DNA of 64,000 nucleotides, from contig OZ252023.1 in NCBI GenBank assembly GCA_965247425.1, positions 4,092,001 through 4,156,000 on the forward strand, read 5' to 3'. The stretch comes from CAZOZZ01 sp965247425 (GTDB lineage: Bacteria; Acidobacteriota; Terriglobia; 20CM-2-55-15). The position numbers and the translations under genes are program-made. Below, piece by piece: positions 50,823 to 59,509 of the stretch. The stretch's first letter is position 1, and the number at the start of each line of letters is the position of its first letter. The notes under the pieces are model-generated. The model searched no databases, had not been told where the DNA came from, and was given only the letters and a program-made list of their open reading frames with translations.

Positions 50823-52459
50823 ATGCAGCTTTCGCTAAATAACGTGTCGATGCGCTACGGCGCCCTGATTCTATTCGAAGACGTCAGTGTCACCTTCATC
50901 TCCGGACGGCGCTATGCGATCACCGGTCCGAACGGTGCAGGCAAGTCCACGCTGATGAAGATCCTGACTGGCGACATCGATTCCACGAAGGGTTCGGTAG
51001 CTCGTCCGAAGAAAATGGGAGTCCTCAGTCAGGATCAATTCGCCTTTGACTCGCACGGGGTGTTGGACACGGTGATCATGGGGAATGCCGCATTGTGGGC
51101 AGCCCTCGAGGAGCGCGAAAAGCTCTACGCCAAAGATGCCGACCAGTTGACGGATGAAGACGGCATGCGGATTGGTGAACTCGAAGGTATCGTCGGAGAT
51201 GAAGGCGGCTATACCGCGGAAGTCGACGCCGCGAAGTTGCTGGAAGGTCTGGATGTGCCCGAAGAGCTTCACGAGCGGAAGATGAACGAGCTGCAGGGTG
51301 GCCAGAAAGTACGGGTTCTGCTGGCCCAGGCGCTGTTCGGCAATCCCGAAGTGCTTCTGCTCGACGAGCCTACGAACAACCTCGACCTCGATTCGGTCCA
51401 CTGGCTTCAGAACTACCTTCGTTACTATGACGGGTGTCTCATCGTCATTTCGCACGACCGGCATTTTCTGAACGAGATCTGCACGCACACCGCGGACATC
51501 GACTATCGGACCGTGATTACCTATACCGGCGGCTACGACGACATGGTGCTGGCCAAAACACAGGTGCGCGCTCGCATAGAAGCGGGCCAGAGAATCGGGA
51601 GAAGAAGATCGCGCAGTTGCAGCAGTTCATTTCGAAGTTCGCGGCCGGTACACGGGCATCGCAGGTGGCGTCCCGGAAAAAGGAAGTGGAGCGGCTCCGG
51701 ACCACCGAGTTGGCGAAATCCAACATTCAACGCCCGTTCATTCGATTCAACGTTGCGAAACCCTCAGGAAGGCATCCGCTCGAAATCGATCGGCTCACCA
51801 AGTCGTATGATGGCGCCGCCGGAGAGCTTCAGGTGTTTCACGATTTCATGGCTAACGTCAACCGCGGAGAGAAGATCGCCCTGATTGGAAGAAACGGCGT
51901 GGGCAAGACCACGCTCCTGAAATCATTGATCGCGAACGCCACAGGTTTTATCGATGACCCCTACCGGGCGTTCTCGATTGATTCCGGTGAGGTGGCGTGG
52001 GGACATGAAGTCACCGTCGGGTACTTCGCGCAAGACCACCGCGAGACCATCCCTGACGGCGTTACCGTCATCGAATGGCTGCACAGCTTCGAACCGGGCG
52101 CGGCCCAGGAGGAGTCGCGTGGACTGCTCGGCCAGATGTTGTTCAGCGGCGACGATGCGCTGAAACAAACTGAGGCCCTCTCAGGGGGAGAAGCGGCGCG
52201 AATCATCTTCTGCCGTCTGATGCTGCAAAAACCGAACTTCCTCATTCTGGACGAGCCGACCAACCATCTGGATCTGGAGTCCATCAACGCCCTGAACATC
52301 GCGCTGCAGAACTATACCGGAACCCTGCTGCTGGTGACTCACGATCATGATGTGATCGAAGAAGTGGCGACTCGAATCTGGAACTTCGAGCACGGCCGGA
52401 TCGAGGACTTCAAAGGAACCTACGACCAGTTCCTCGCTCAATCCCTGCAACCGGTGTAG
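50823..52459 (+). CDS. ABC-F family ATPase with apparent frameshift
   Basis: Start ATG 50823. First nucleotide-binding domain: Walker A GPNGAGKSTLMKIL (residues ~36), signature LQGGQKVRVLLAQAL, Walker B VLLLDEPTNNLDLDSV. At about 51594 the frame shifts: the N-terminal frame goes into arginine-rich nonsense ending at 51884, and the second frame resumes with NREKKIAQLQQFISKFAAG, a typical ABC-F linker, and a second NBD (IGRNGVGKTTLLKSL, LSGGEAARIIFCRLM, FLILDEPTNHLDLES). One missing base explains it. ABC-F proteins act on the ribosome; this resembles the EttA/YbiT group. Confidence 0.85.
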
Positions 52460-52468
52460 TCCTAAAAT

Positions 52469-54712
52469 CTAAAATCGGAACAGTCGGTTGATTTTGACGA
52501 CAAACGACCGCGTCTCGAGGTCCGGGAAGCCGAGTCCCTCCGTATCCCGAGTATCGTTGTAGACGATGAAGAGCTCGCTGCCAGGTCGATACTCCCAGCG
52601 AAACCGCACGTTCGCGGCGACCGAGTGGCGGCTGGAGTTGTACTGCACCAGCCCGCTGACGAACATCTTGGGCGTCAACGTGTACGTCAGCCGTGAATTG
52701 AGCAGGTTCGTCGTGAACGATCCAACCGGCAGAGTCACCCGGTTCATCGACACGCTCGGCTCGATGGCCAGCCGCGGGCTGATCTCCACGCGGCCTCGAC
52801 TGTAGCCTACCGTGGTCTTGTCACCGCCGAAAAACGAACCCTGCTGGAAGGACAGAATTCCCGACGACCTGCGTTGCTGGCCCATGGTGAAGCGGACGCC
52901 GAGCGTACCGAAGCTGTAGCCGCCCACGGGAATCGTCACCCCGGGTGCAATCGGAAAGGGCTGCTTGAGAAACTCGTAGGTGTGGGTATAGCTCACGTTC
53001 AAGCTATCGCTGTTCTCGAACTCGATTCCGGCTTCGCCCCGGCTTTCGCGCGTTTCGAGCCGGCCGGGTCCGTCTTCGATGTAGGTGAGGGATCCAATCC
53101 ACGAGAACTTGCGTATGCTCGCTATCGAGGCGGGCCGCGGACTGAAACGAAATTGGGCGAAGCTCTTCCGCAGGTCATCGCGGCGGAGGAACCCCATCTC
53201 TGGATTGAAGTTTTCGCCGACCCTCAATCGTTCGAGTTCCACCCCGTAGCGGTCTCCGTTGTAGTTGAGGTCCATCCGGTAACTCGTGTCGTCGGTTGAC
53301 CGGCCCTCGGTCCGTGTCCGGGCCCAATACGTGTTGATGGCAAAATTGTTGAAAAACGCAAACGTACCGTCGATTCCGTAGGTCTCGTTCGAGCCAGCCC
53401 CATTCAACGCGACGGACCGTCGTGTGAAGATCCCCCCAATCGAGCTCCGGCGCAGAACGTCACGTTTGATGCGGAGGACCGAGAAATTTGTCGACGGGGT
53501 GTTCGAGCCCGCGTCCTCATCCGTCCTGATGTTGAGCGCGCCCACGCTGAATGCGCCCACACGACCCGTGAGCCGTCCCCCAGCCTGGATGCCGATTTCC
53601 CGTCCGCTGTCGAGGCCGATACGGCGGCTGAAGAACAGGATGGGAGTGTCGCCACCGAACCTTCCGGTCACGCCGCCAAACTGAAACAAACCCTGGTTTT
53701 CCAGAAAGAACTCGCGCTTTTCCGGAAAGAAGAGGCTGAAGCGGGTGAGGTTGACCTGTTCCTCGTCGGCTTCAACCTGCGCGAAGTCCGTGTTGTAGGT
53801 GAAGTCGGCGGTGAGGTTCTGCGTCACACCGTATTTCACATCGAGTCCAGCGTCGCCCCCGACGTCATTGCGGATAGCGGGAGAGACGGTGGCATCCGTT
53901 GTCAGATCGAATATCGCATATGGTTTGAGCTCGAGGCTGCGGGCCCCGGGTGGAGCTTCGATGCCGACGAGTGTGGCGGCTGCGGACACCTGAAAGATGC
54001 CTCGTATCCCCAATGCGTTCGGGACGCGGGTCACGTACGAGATCTCGTTCTTCCACCGGTTGATGCGGCGGGCGTTCAAACCCCAGACCTGTTCCCGTCC
54101 CGGCCGGTAGCGGAGCGATTTGAACGGGACAGCGGCCTCGAGCGTCCACCCACCGTCGAATCGTCCGGTCGCATAGTCCCAGATCGGGTTCCAGTCGGAG
54201 TTGTACTGGCGTTCGTCGGTGACCTGGCCATCCAGGCGTCCGCCGATCGCGTTGATATGGAACAAGGCACCGTTCCGACGGTCGTAGTACGTGTCGAGAA
54301 TGAACGCGACGGCTTCGTTCTGGAGGATGTTCTGGGTACTGTCACGCCTCATCTCGTTGACGATCATCCGGTCCGGCTGGCTTTCCCACACCCGGAAACT
54401 GACATACACACTGGTCTGATCGAACGCCACCCAGAGCTCCGTCTTCTGTGTCGCGGGCGCTCCGTCGTTCGGCTCGACCTGGATGAAGTCCGAGACCGGC
54501 GTCACGGATCCATACAGGGACTCGTCGAGTTGCCCGTCGATGCGGAGAGGGGTGGCGACCCGGGTCGCCCGAATCGTCGCCTTGCCTTCCACATCCCGCG
54601 CGATCGACGTCGGGGGGGCCGGCGGAGGCGGGCCGTCGATTTGTTGCGCGTCAGCGCGTGGGCAGGACAGGAAGATAACGAGGAGCCCGACGCCAGCTGT
54701 GATTCGAGTCAA
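52469..54712 (-). CDS. DUF5916 outer-membrane beta-barrel with CBM9-like N-terminus
   Basis: 747 residues. Signal peptide, a carbohydrate-binding-9-like domain residues ~45-240 (RIDGQLDESLYGSVTPVSDF, FQVEP-type IQVEPNDGAPATQKTELWVA, NIL..EAVAFILDTYYDRRNG), then DUF5916 beta-barrel (ADFTYNTDFAQVEADEEQVN and FPEKREFFLENQGLFQFG), ending in an aromatic residue (LFRF) typical of outer-membrane barrel assembly. Probably a glycan-related outer-membrane protein. Convergent with ABC-F after 9 bases. Confidence 0.85.
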   Translation of the reverse strand: MTRITAGVGLLVIFLSCPRADAQQIDGPPPPAPPTSIARDVEGKATIRATRVATPLRIDGQLDESLYGSVTPVSDFIQVEPNDGAPATQKTELWVAFDQTSVYVSFRVWESQPDRMIVNEMRRDSTQNILQNEAVAFILDTYYDRRNGALFHINAIGGRLDGQVTDERQYNSDWNPIWDYATGRFDGGWTLEAAVPFKSLRYRPGREQVWGLNARRINRWKNEISYVTRVPNALGIRGIFQVSAAATLVGIEAPPGARSLELKPYAIFDLTTDATVSPAIRNDVGGDAGLDVKYGVTQNLTADFTYNTDFAQVEADEEQVNLTRFSLFFPEKREFFLENQGLFQFGGVTGRFGGDTPILFFSRRIGLDSGREIGIQAGGRLTGRVGAFSVGALNIRTDEDAGSNTPSTNFSVLRIKRDVLRRSSIGGIFTRRSVALNGAGSNETYGIDGTFAFFNNFAINTYWARTRTEGRSTDDTSYRMDLNYNGDRYGVELERLRVGENFNPEMGFLRRDDLRKSFAQFRFSPRPASIASIRKFSWIGSLTYIEDGPGRLETRESRGEAGIEFENSDSLNVSYTHTYEFLKQPFPIAPGVTIPVGGYSFGTLGVRFTMGQQRRSSGILSFQQGSFFGGDKTTVGYSRGRVEISPRLAIEPSVSMNRVTLPVGSFTTNLLNSRLTYTLTPKMFVSGLVQYNSSRHSVAANVRFRWEYRPGSELFIVYNDTRDTEGLGFPDLETRSFVVKINRLFRF

Positions 54713-54980
54713 ACTTATAACCTGTTGTTTTTGATCGATTTAGGATTAACGTGCAGACCTGAACTCTACAGGGAGCCGGAGTGGGTGTCAACTGCCCGCT
54801 TCCAACCTGTTTGTCCGAGGATGCAGGCATGCTTATCCAGGACCGATGCCTCAGACTTCAGAACATGCGGTTGACCCGGGGCCGAAATGTAACCCTGTTT
54901 ACAACAGATAACTATGGCGATAGCCCACACGATGTTGCAGCATGTTGTTCAAAGTCAGACATCGCAATCAGTGAGAAAAA

Positions 54981-55322
54981 ATGATCGAAGTCCTTGGCAC
55001 CATGGTAACCATCCTGTTAGTAGCGATGGGCTTTGGCTATCTGATTTCGAACATCAATTACGTCATTGATGAGCAATATCTGCGAATCAGAGTTGGGGCG
55101 CTTGCCTTTCGCAAGATTCCAATGAGTGACTTTGAAGACGCTGAAATTGGCGTCACGGTGGGAGGAGAAAACTGGACCAATACGATCCATATGCCAACCA
55201 TCCGAAAGAGGGGCGTCACGCTTTATCGACGATCTGGATTGTTCCGACGGCTGAATATTACGCCGGATGATCCTGCCGGGTTCGTTCGGAGGATCAAGTT
55301 CCACCCGCGGTATCGGACGTAA
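54981..55322 (+). CDS. Small membrane protein with PH-like domain
   Basis: 113 residues. N-terminal helix (LGTMVTILLVAMGFGYLI), then a beta-rich domain (EQYLRIRVGALAFRKIPMSD ... RGVTLYRRSGLFRRLNITPD) like bacterial PH domains (bPH). Function unknown. ATG at 54981 with GTGAGAAAAA upstream is only a weak ribosome binding site. It precedes the FG-GAP gene. Confidence 0.5.
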   Translation: MIEVLGTMVTILLVAMGFGYLISNINYVIDEQYLRIRVGALAFRKIPMSDFEDAEIGVTVGGENWTNTIHMPTIRKRGVTLYRRSGLFRRLNITPDDPAGFVRRIKFHPRYRT

Positions 55323-55405
55323 GAGTCGGCCCGACACCCACAACAAATGAAGAGACGTTTGGAGAAATGATGGTCTGTAACCTCAGGAAATCGGGAAGGA
55401 TGACA

Positions 55406-56932
55406 ATGGTCCGGCTTACCGGAGCTTTACTCAAAAAGGGTCCGGTGGCTCTCGTGCTTTTGATAACTTTGGCGGCGGGCTCGGCGTTCGCCCAGAACTT
55501 CATAATCACCGGCGAGAACGAACTTGATCTGTTCGGCCATGCTGTGGCCGCCGCCGACTTCGATGGTGATGGGATCGGAGACTTACTGATCGGCGCTTAC
55601 GGTAATGACGGCGACGCGCCGAATTCACGCGCCTACCTCTTTTACGGCCGGCGTATCGCTCCTGGCGCACGGCACCTGTCGGTGGCTGATGCCGATGCCA
55701 TTTTCATCGGCCCGGAGGCTTCGGCGTTCGGATATTCCGTCGCATCTGCAGGCGACATGAACAGCGATGGATTCGACGAGGTTCTGATCGGTACGTTCGC
55801 CAACGCGCCTCCCTACCGGGCCTATCTTTTCTATGGTGGGATTGGGAATGAGCGACTCTCCGGGCGGATCCAGGCGGAGGCGGCGGACGCAATTGTCACG
55901 GGAAACGACTTCGCTGGATTTGGTCGAGCTGTGTCTTCTGCCGGCTCTGTCAACGGCGATGATCTCGACGATATCGTTATCGGATCGAACGGTGAAGGCG
56001 TGCTTGTCTTCTTCGGCGGTAAGGACGACGACCTGCTCCGGGGCAACCTGCAATCCGGCGATGCTGATGTGAAACTTGTCGGGCCGGGGTTGTTCGGTAC
56101 AACGGTGGCGCCCGCGGGCGATGTCGACGGCGACGGTTCCGACGACGTCCTGGTGGGCAGTCCGGGAGCCGGGCCGAATGCGGAAGGACAGGCGTTTATC
56201 TTTCGAGGCGGTCCTCAGTTTCGAGGAAACATCGCCGCCGCGGCCGCAGACTACGTGTTCACCGGCGAGGGTCCGATAGACATGTTCGGACATGCGGTGG
56301 CATCACCCGGGGATTTCGACAACAACGGCATTGCGGACATTCTCATTGGGGCCGCTCACAACCCCGCAGTCTTCCGCGCGGCGGGCGACCGGTCCGGGCA
56401 CGCCTATCTTTTCTACGGCCCTCCCAAGCTGGAAAATGCTGCCGGCGACGCTGACGCGATCTTTTTCGGTTCCGACGACAACGATTTCTTCGGCAACTCG
56501 GTCGCCGGGGCTGGCGACGTCGACAGTGACGGCATTGACGATTTGATAATTGGCGCTCGAAGTGTCCCTCCGGGTGGTGCCGCATATGTCTATCACGGCG
56601 GGGCCGGCGGTAATCGGCCCGAGGGCCTCATTGGGGTAGCACGCGCAGACGAGGTCTTTTTCGGCGAGGCTCCCGGCGACTCGTTCGGGTACGCGGTTGG
56701 TTCGGCTGGAGACTTCTCGGCGGACGGCCGAGCCAATGTCGTTGTGGGCGCAAGAGAAAACGATGGCGATGACCTGGAGGGCCGGGGCAACACCGGGCGG
56801 GCCTATGTCTACTTCGGAGAAGTGCCTCCGCTTGTGGAGAATCGAAGGTTCTGGCTGCCGGCCGCGTTGGTCGCCGGACTCGCGGTCATCGTCCTCATCG
56901 TGGGAATCCGACGCCGACGAAGGAGATTGTGA
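55406..56932 (+). CDS. Secreted seven-bladed FG-GAP propeller with C-terminal sorting-like tail
   Basis: 508 residues from the ATG at 55406 (GGGAAGG six bases upstream), giving signal peptide ALLKKGPVALVLLITLAAGS. Seven FG-GAP/integrin-alpha-like repeats follow, each like DLFGHAVAAADFDGDGIGDL with Ca-binding DxDxDG loops, enough for a beta-propeller. The tail is a short motif, a hydrophobic helix (FWLPAALVAGLAVIVLIVG) and six arginines, resembling a CTERM anchor processed by a sortase-like enzyme. Probably surface-exposed and adhesive. Upstream ATGs at 55367/55370 are alternatives. Confidence 0.8.
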   Translation: MVRLTGALLKKGPVALVLLITLAAGSAFAQNFIITGENELDLFGHAVAAADFDGDGIGDLLIGAYGNDGDAPNSRAYLFYGRRIAPGARHLSVADADAIFIGPEASAFGYSVASAGDMNSDGFDEVLIGTFANAPPYRAYLFYGGIGNERLSGRIQAEAADAIVTGNDFAGFGRAVSSAGSVNGDDLDDIVIGSNGEGVLVFFGGKDDDLLRGNLQSGDADVKLVGPGLFGTTVAPAGDVDGDGSDDVLVGSPGAGPNAEGQAFIFRGGPQFRGNIAAAAADYVFTGEGPIDMFGHAVASPGDFDNNGIADILIGAAHNPAVFRAAGDRSGHAYLFYGPPKLENAAGDADAIFFGSDDNDFFGNSVAGAGDVDSDGIDDLIIGARSVPPGGAAYVYHGGAGGNRPEGLIGVARADEVFFGEAPGDSFGYAVGSAGDFSADGRANVVVGARENDGDDLEGRGNTGRAYVYFGEVPPLVENRRFWLPAALVAGLAVIVLIVGIRRRRRRL

Positions 56933-57043
56933 CGGGTCGGAGCCTTTGTCGCTTCGATGAGGACCGACCCATAAAGTCACATCTGGCTTTTGCCGATATA
57001 AGAATAGAGACTAACCAAATCCGGCAAACGGACGGAGCGAGCC

Positions 57044-57265
57044 ATGAAAGACTATTGCTCTTGCGGATTCCAACATAGCAATCAACCTGCGTTCGGCGTC
57101 GAATGCATGGTCTGCCCGGACTGCGAAAAGCCCTTCTGCTGTGACGCCGTTGTACTCGGCTTGACCCAGGAACCGGAGCACGCGGCAGAAATCGGAGATG
57201 GTGCCCATTTCATCTGCTGGCGACACTGGAACTTTGTTGCGCCTCTCAGCCGATATGCGGCGTGA
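57044..57265 (+). CDS. Small cysteine-rich protein
   Basis: 73 residues. CSCGFQHS, VECMVCPDCEKPFCC and later FICWRHWNF supply up to nine cysteines and histidines, enough for one or two zinc sites. ATG at 57044 with GGAG upstream. No family recognised. Stands alone between the FG-GAP gene and the convergent HAD gene. Confidence 0.45.
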   Translation: MKDYCSCGFQHSNQPAFGVECMVCPDCEKPFCCDAVVLGLTQEPEHAAEIGDGAHFICWRHWNFVAPLSRYAA

Positions 57266-57365
57266 TGTCCCGTCACCTGCGTCAGAACGTCAGACTGGAA
57301 GTGTCCCCTTCCCTACAGGGGACGAGAAACTGCGAAGCTGACAGCGGGCCATGCCTACAACCCCT

Positions 57366-57988
57366 TCAGCAACGGAGGCACTCCTCAAGGGTTGTCAATT
57401 GGGCCCTGGCGAGCGTCACTTCCGGCCAGTCGCGCTGAATGAACCCCCAGGCACCGCGTACGATGTGGATCGACAACATGCCGGCCTCAGTTGCCGGAAC
57501 GACATCGTTGTCCACGCGGTCCCCGACGTAGACGACCTCCCCAGCCGGGACCCACTCTCAGAAACGATGCGATCAAAGAAGGCTGCATCGGGTTTCTTCA
57601 CGCCCCATCTACCCGAGGTCGCGATCAGGTCCGAAGGTAGCTCCATCGCCATCAAGTCCGATTCCCGTTCGGGAGGCTGGTTGCCTGCAATGAAACAACC
57701 CGCTCGTTGCAGTTCCTCCAGGCAGGGTCGCGCATCGGCGTACAGATCCTCGACGAGGTAACGGTTGTCGACCTCCTCTTCAAAGCCGGCGCTGACTTCG
57801 GGCCAGGTGAGATCGGGCCGCACGGCCGGCAAGACCTCCTTGAAGCCCCGTCCGTCGGCGATCACACGACCGAGTACCGCAAACAGCGTCATCCGCGGAA
57901 CGCCGAGCCAGTCCGCGAGTAACGACCACGGGCGAGTTTCATCGATCAGGGTTTCCCCGATGTCAAAGAAGACCGCACTGATCTTCAT
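57366..57988 (-). CDS. HAD-superfamily hydrolase, with frameshifted C-terminus
   Basis: Starts at the ATG at 57988. Motif I FFDIGETLIDET (nucleophile and acid/base Asp/Glu), a cap domain, motif III in SGRWGVKKPDAAFFD. The frame then changes at 57541-57553: as read it continues with Arg/Ser-rich nonsense to 57416, but adding one base gives GEVVYVGDRVDNDVVPATEAG (motif IV DxxxND) and ends at 57366, the proper HAD ending. A small phosphatase of unknown substrate. Confidence 0.78.
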
Positions 57989-58140
57989 CCTGTCCACCTC
58001 GAAGCTTCAGCGTCGCGAGTCGATTTGCCGGGCCTCCGGCCATGCGTGTTACCCATCTGGACATGATCGTACACCATCCGATCAGACTCGCTCCTCGTGG
58101 ACACCCCGCCTCGCTCCCGGTCGCAAGCTCTGGACATCAA

Positions 58141-58470
58141 CGTGCGCGCTCGGATCTGTGAGGGTTGCGCCTTGCAAGCGCATGGGATCTTGTCGTCTGA
58201 AATGGCGGACGTGGCTGGAGCCGACCAACACGAAGCCCGGTTCACATGGTCGACTTGCTCCCGGACCGGTGCCTCCGGCCAACGGGTAGGAGGTCACTGT
58301 CGGTCACGGAGAACCTAAGCGGGCACGATGCCGGAAACGGCGGATACGGCCAAGGGGACACCTACGGACCGACAGTGGCTTCCGCTAGTCGGCAGAGGGG
58401 TTCCCAGTGTAGACGTAACAAGCGGGAATGTCGCCGTGGGGTGTTATGTTGACGAGGCAGTCCAACGACC
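58141..58470 (+). other. Possible decayed group II intron 5' segment
   Basis: About 330 bases without a convincing gene. GTGCGCGCTCGGATC at 58142 resembles the 5' consensus and domain I start of bacterial group II introns, and GAACCTAAGCGGGCACGATG ... GCGGATACGGCCAAGGGGAC, then a frame starting MPETADTAKGTPTDRQW, resembles the region leading into an intron reverse transcriptase. No reverse transcriptase or domain V/VI is present. Low certainty, by resemblance only. Confidence 0.3.
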
Positions 58471-59502
58471 TTACGTTGGCAGTGCTCGCTTCATGGCGGT
58501 CGCTTCGATCTCCTCGAGGATCAAGCGGGCGCGGTTGCGGCGGTTGGAATCTTCGCCTGACAGTCGGATCGACAATTCGAGGGCGGCAGAGGCCTCGTCG
58601 AGCCGTTCGTCGGCCCGGAGTGCAATTCCGAGATTGAACTGGACCACCGAATCCTCCGGGGTTTTGACAGCCAGGGCCGACAGGATCCTAACGGCATCTC
58701 CGAATCGGCGCGCTTCAACATAGGCGACTCCCAGGTTCCCCTGGGCTCGGGCGAAATCAGGATCCGCTGCGACGAGGGTCTCCAGTTCTATGCACGCCGA
58801 GTCGGCATCGCCAGCCGCGAGCAGCGCGAGCGCGAGGTTGTATCGCGCCATAGCGTATCCGGGTTCCGCTCGCAGGGCGTGCTGCTGGCACTCGGCGGAC
58901 CGGCCGAAGTCCTTGCGGCAAAACCACACCAGCCCGAGGTTCGTCCAGGCCTCGGCGTTCCGCGGTTCGATCGCGACAACGTCGGCAAACCGGTCTGCCG
59001 CTTCGTCGAACTTCTTTTCGACGGCAAGGAGCACGCCGAGCTGAAACAACGCTTTCGTCTCGGTCGGCTTTCCAACCAGGACACGCTCGTATTCGCCACG
59101 TGCCTCCTCGAGCAAACCCAGGACGTGTAAGACCTGGGCGAGATTCAGTCGAGCCGTATCGTGTTCCGGGTCCAGGTCCAGCGCCGTCCTGTAGGCTTCG
59201 ACCGCCGCTTCGGTCCGCCCCAACTCAAGCCACGCGTTTCCCAGGTTGTTGTGTGCCATGGCGTATGTCGGATCGGCTGCGACGGCGCGGCGATAATAAC
59301 CGACGGCTTCCTCGGTGCGCCCTTCCTGAGCCAGGAGGAATCCGAAGTTGTTCAGGGCCACGGCATTGCCCGGGTCCAGATTCAACGCCTTGTCGTAATG
59401 GCGCCTTGCGTCGACGAGGTCTCCCGCCATTTGGCTGAAGAACCCACGGTTGTTGTAGATTGACGAGGTCTCGACGTTGTTCATGGCTTCCTCACTATTC
59501 AT
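58471..59502 (-). CDS. TPR-repeat protein of the eCIS locus
   Basis: About 343 residues from the ATG at 59502, seven bases after the DUF4157 gene stop, so co-transcribed. It consists almost entirely of eight or nine tetratricopeptide repeats, e.g. NNRGFFSQMAGDLVDARRHY, LNNFGFLLAQEGRTEEAVGY, AHNNLGNAWLELGRTEAAVE and RYNLALALLAAGDADSACIE. No other domain or signal peptide. TPR proteins in such clusters probably scaffold or chaperone cargo or act in assembly. The rest of its role is unknown. Confidence 0.8.
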   Translation of the reverse strand: MNSEEAMNNVETSSIYNNRGFFSQMAGDLVDARRHYDKALNLDPGNAVALNNFGFLLAQEGRTEEAVGYYRRAVAADPTYAMAHNNLGNAWLELGRTEAAVEAYRTALDLDPEHDTARLNLAQVLHVLGLLEEARGEYERVLVGKPTETKALFQLGVLLAVEKKFDEAADRFADVVAIEPRNAEAWTNLGLVWFCRKDFGRSAECQQHALRAEPGYAMARYNLALALLAAGDADSACIELETLVAADPDFARAQGNLGVAYVEARRFGDAVRILSALAVKTPEDSVVQFNLGIALRADERLDEASAALELSIRLSGEDSNRRNRARLILEEIEATAMKRALPT

Positions 59503-59509
59503 GGCTCTC

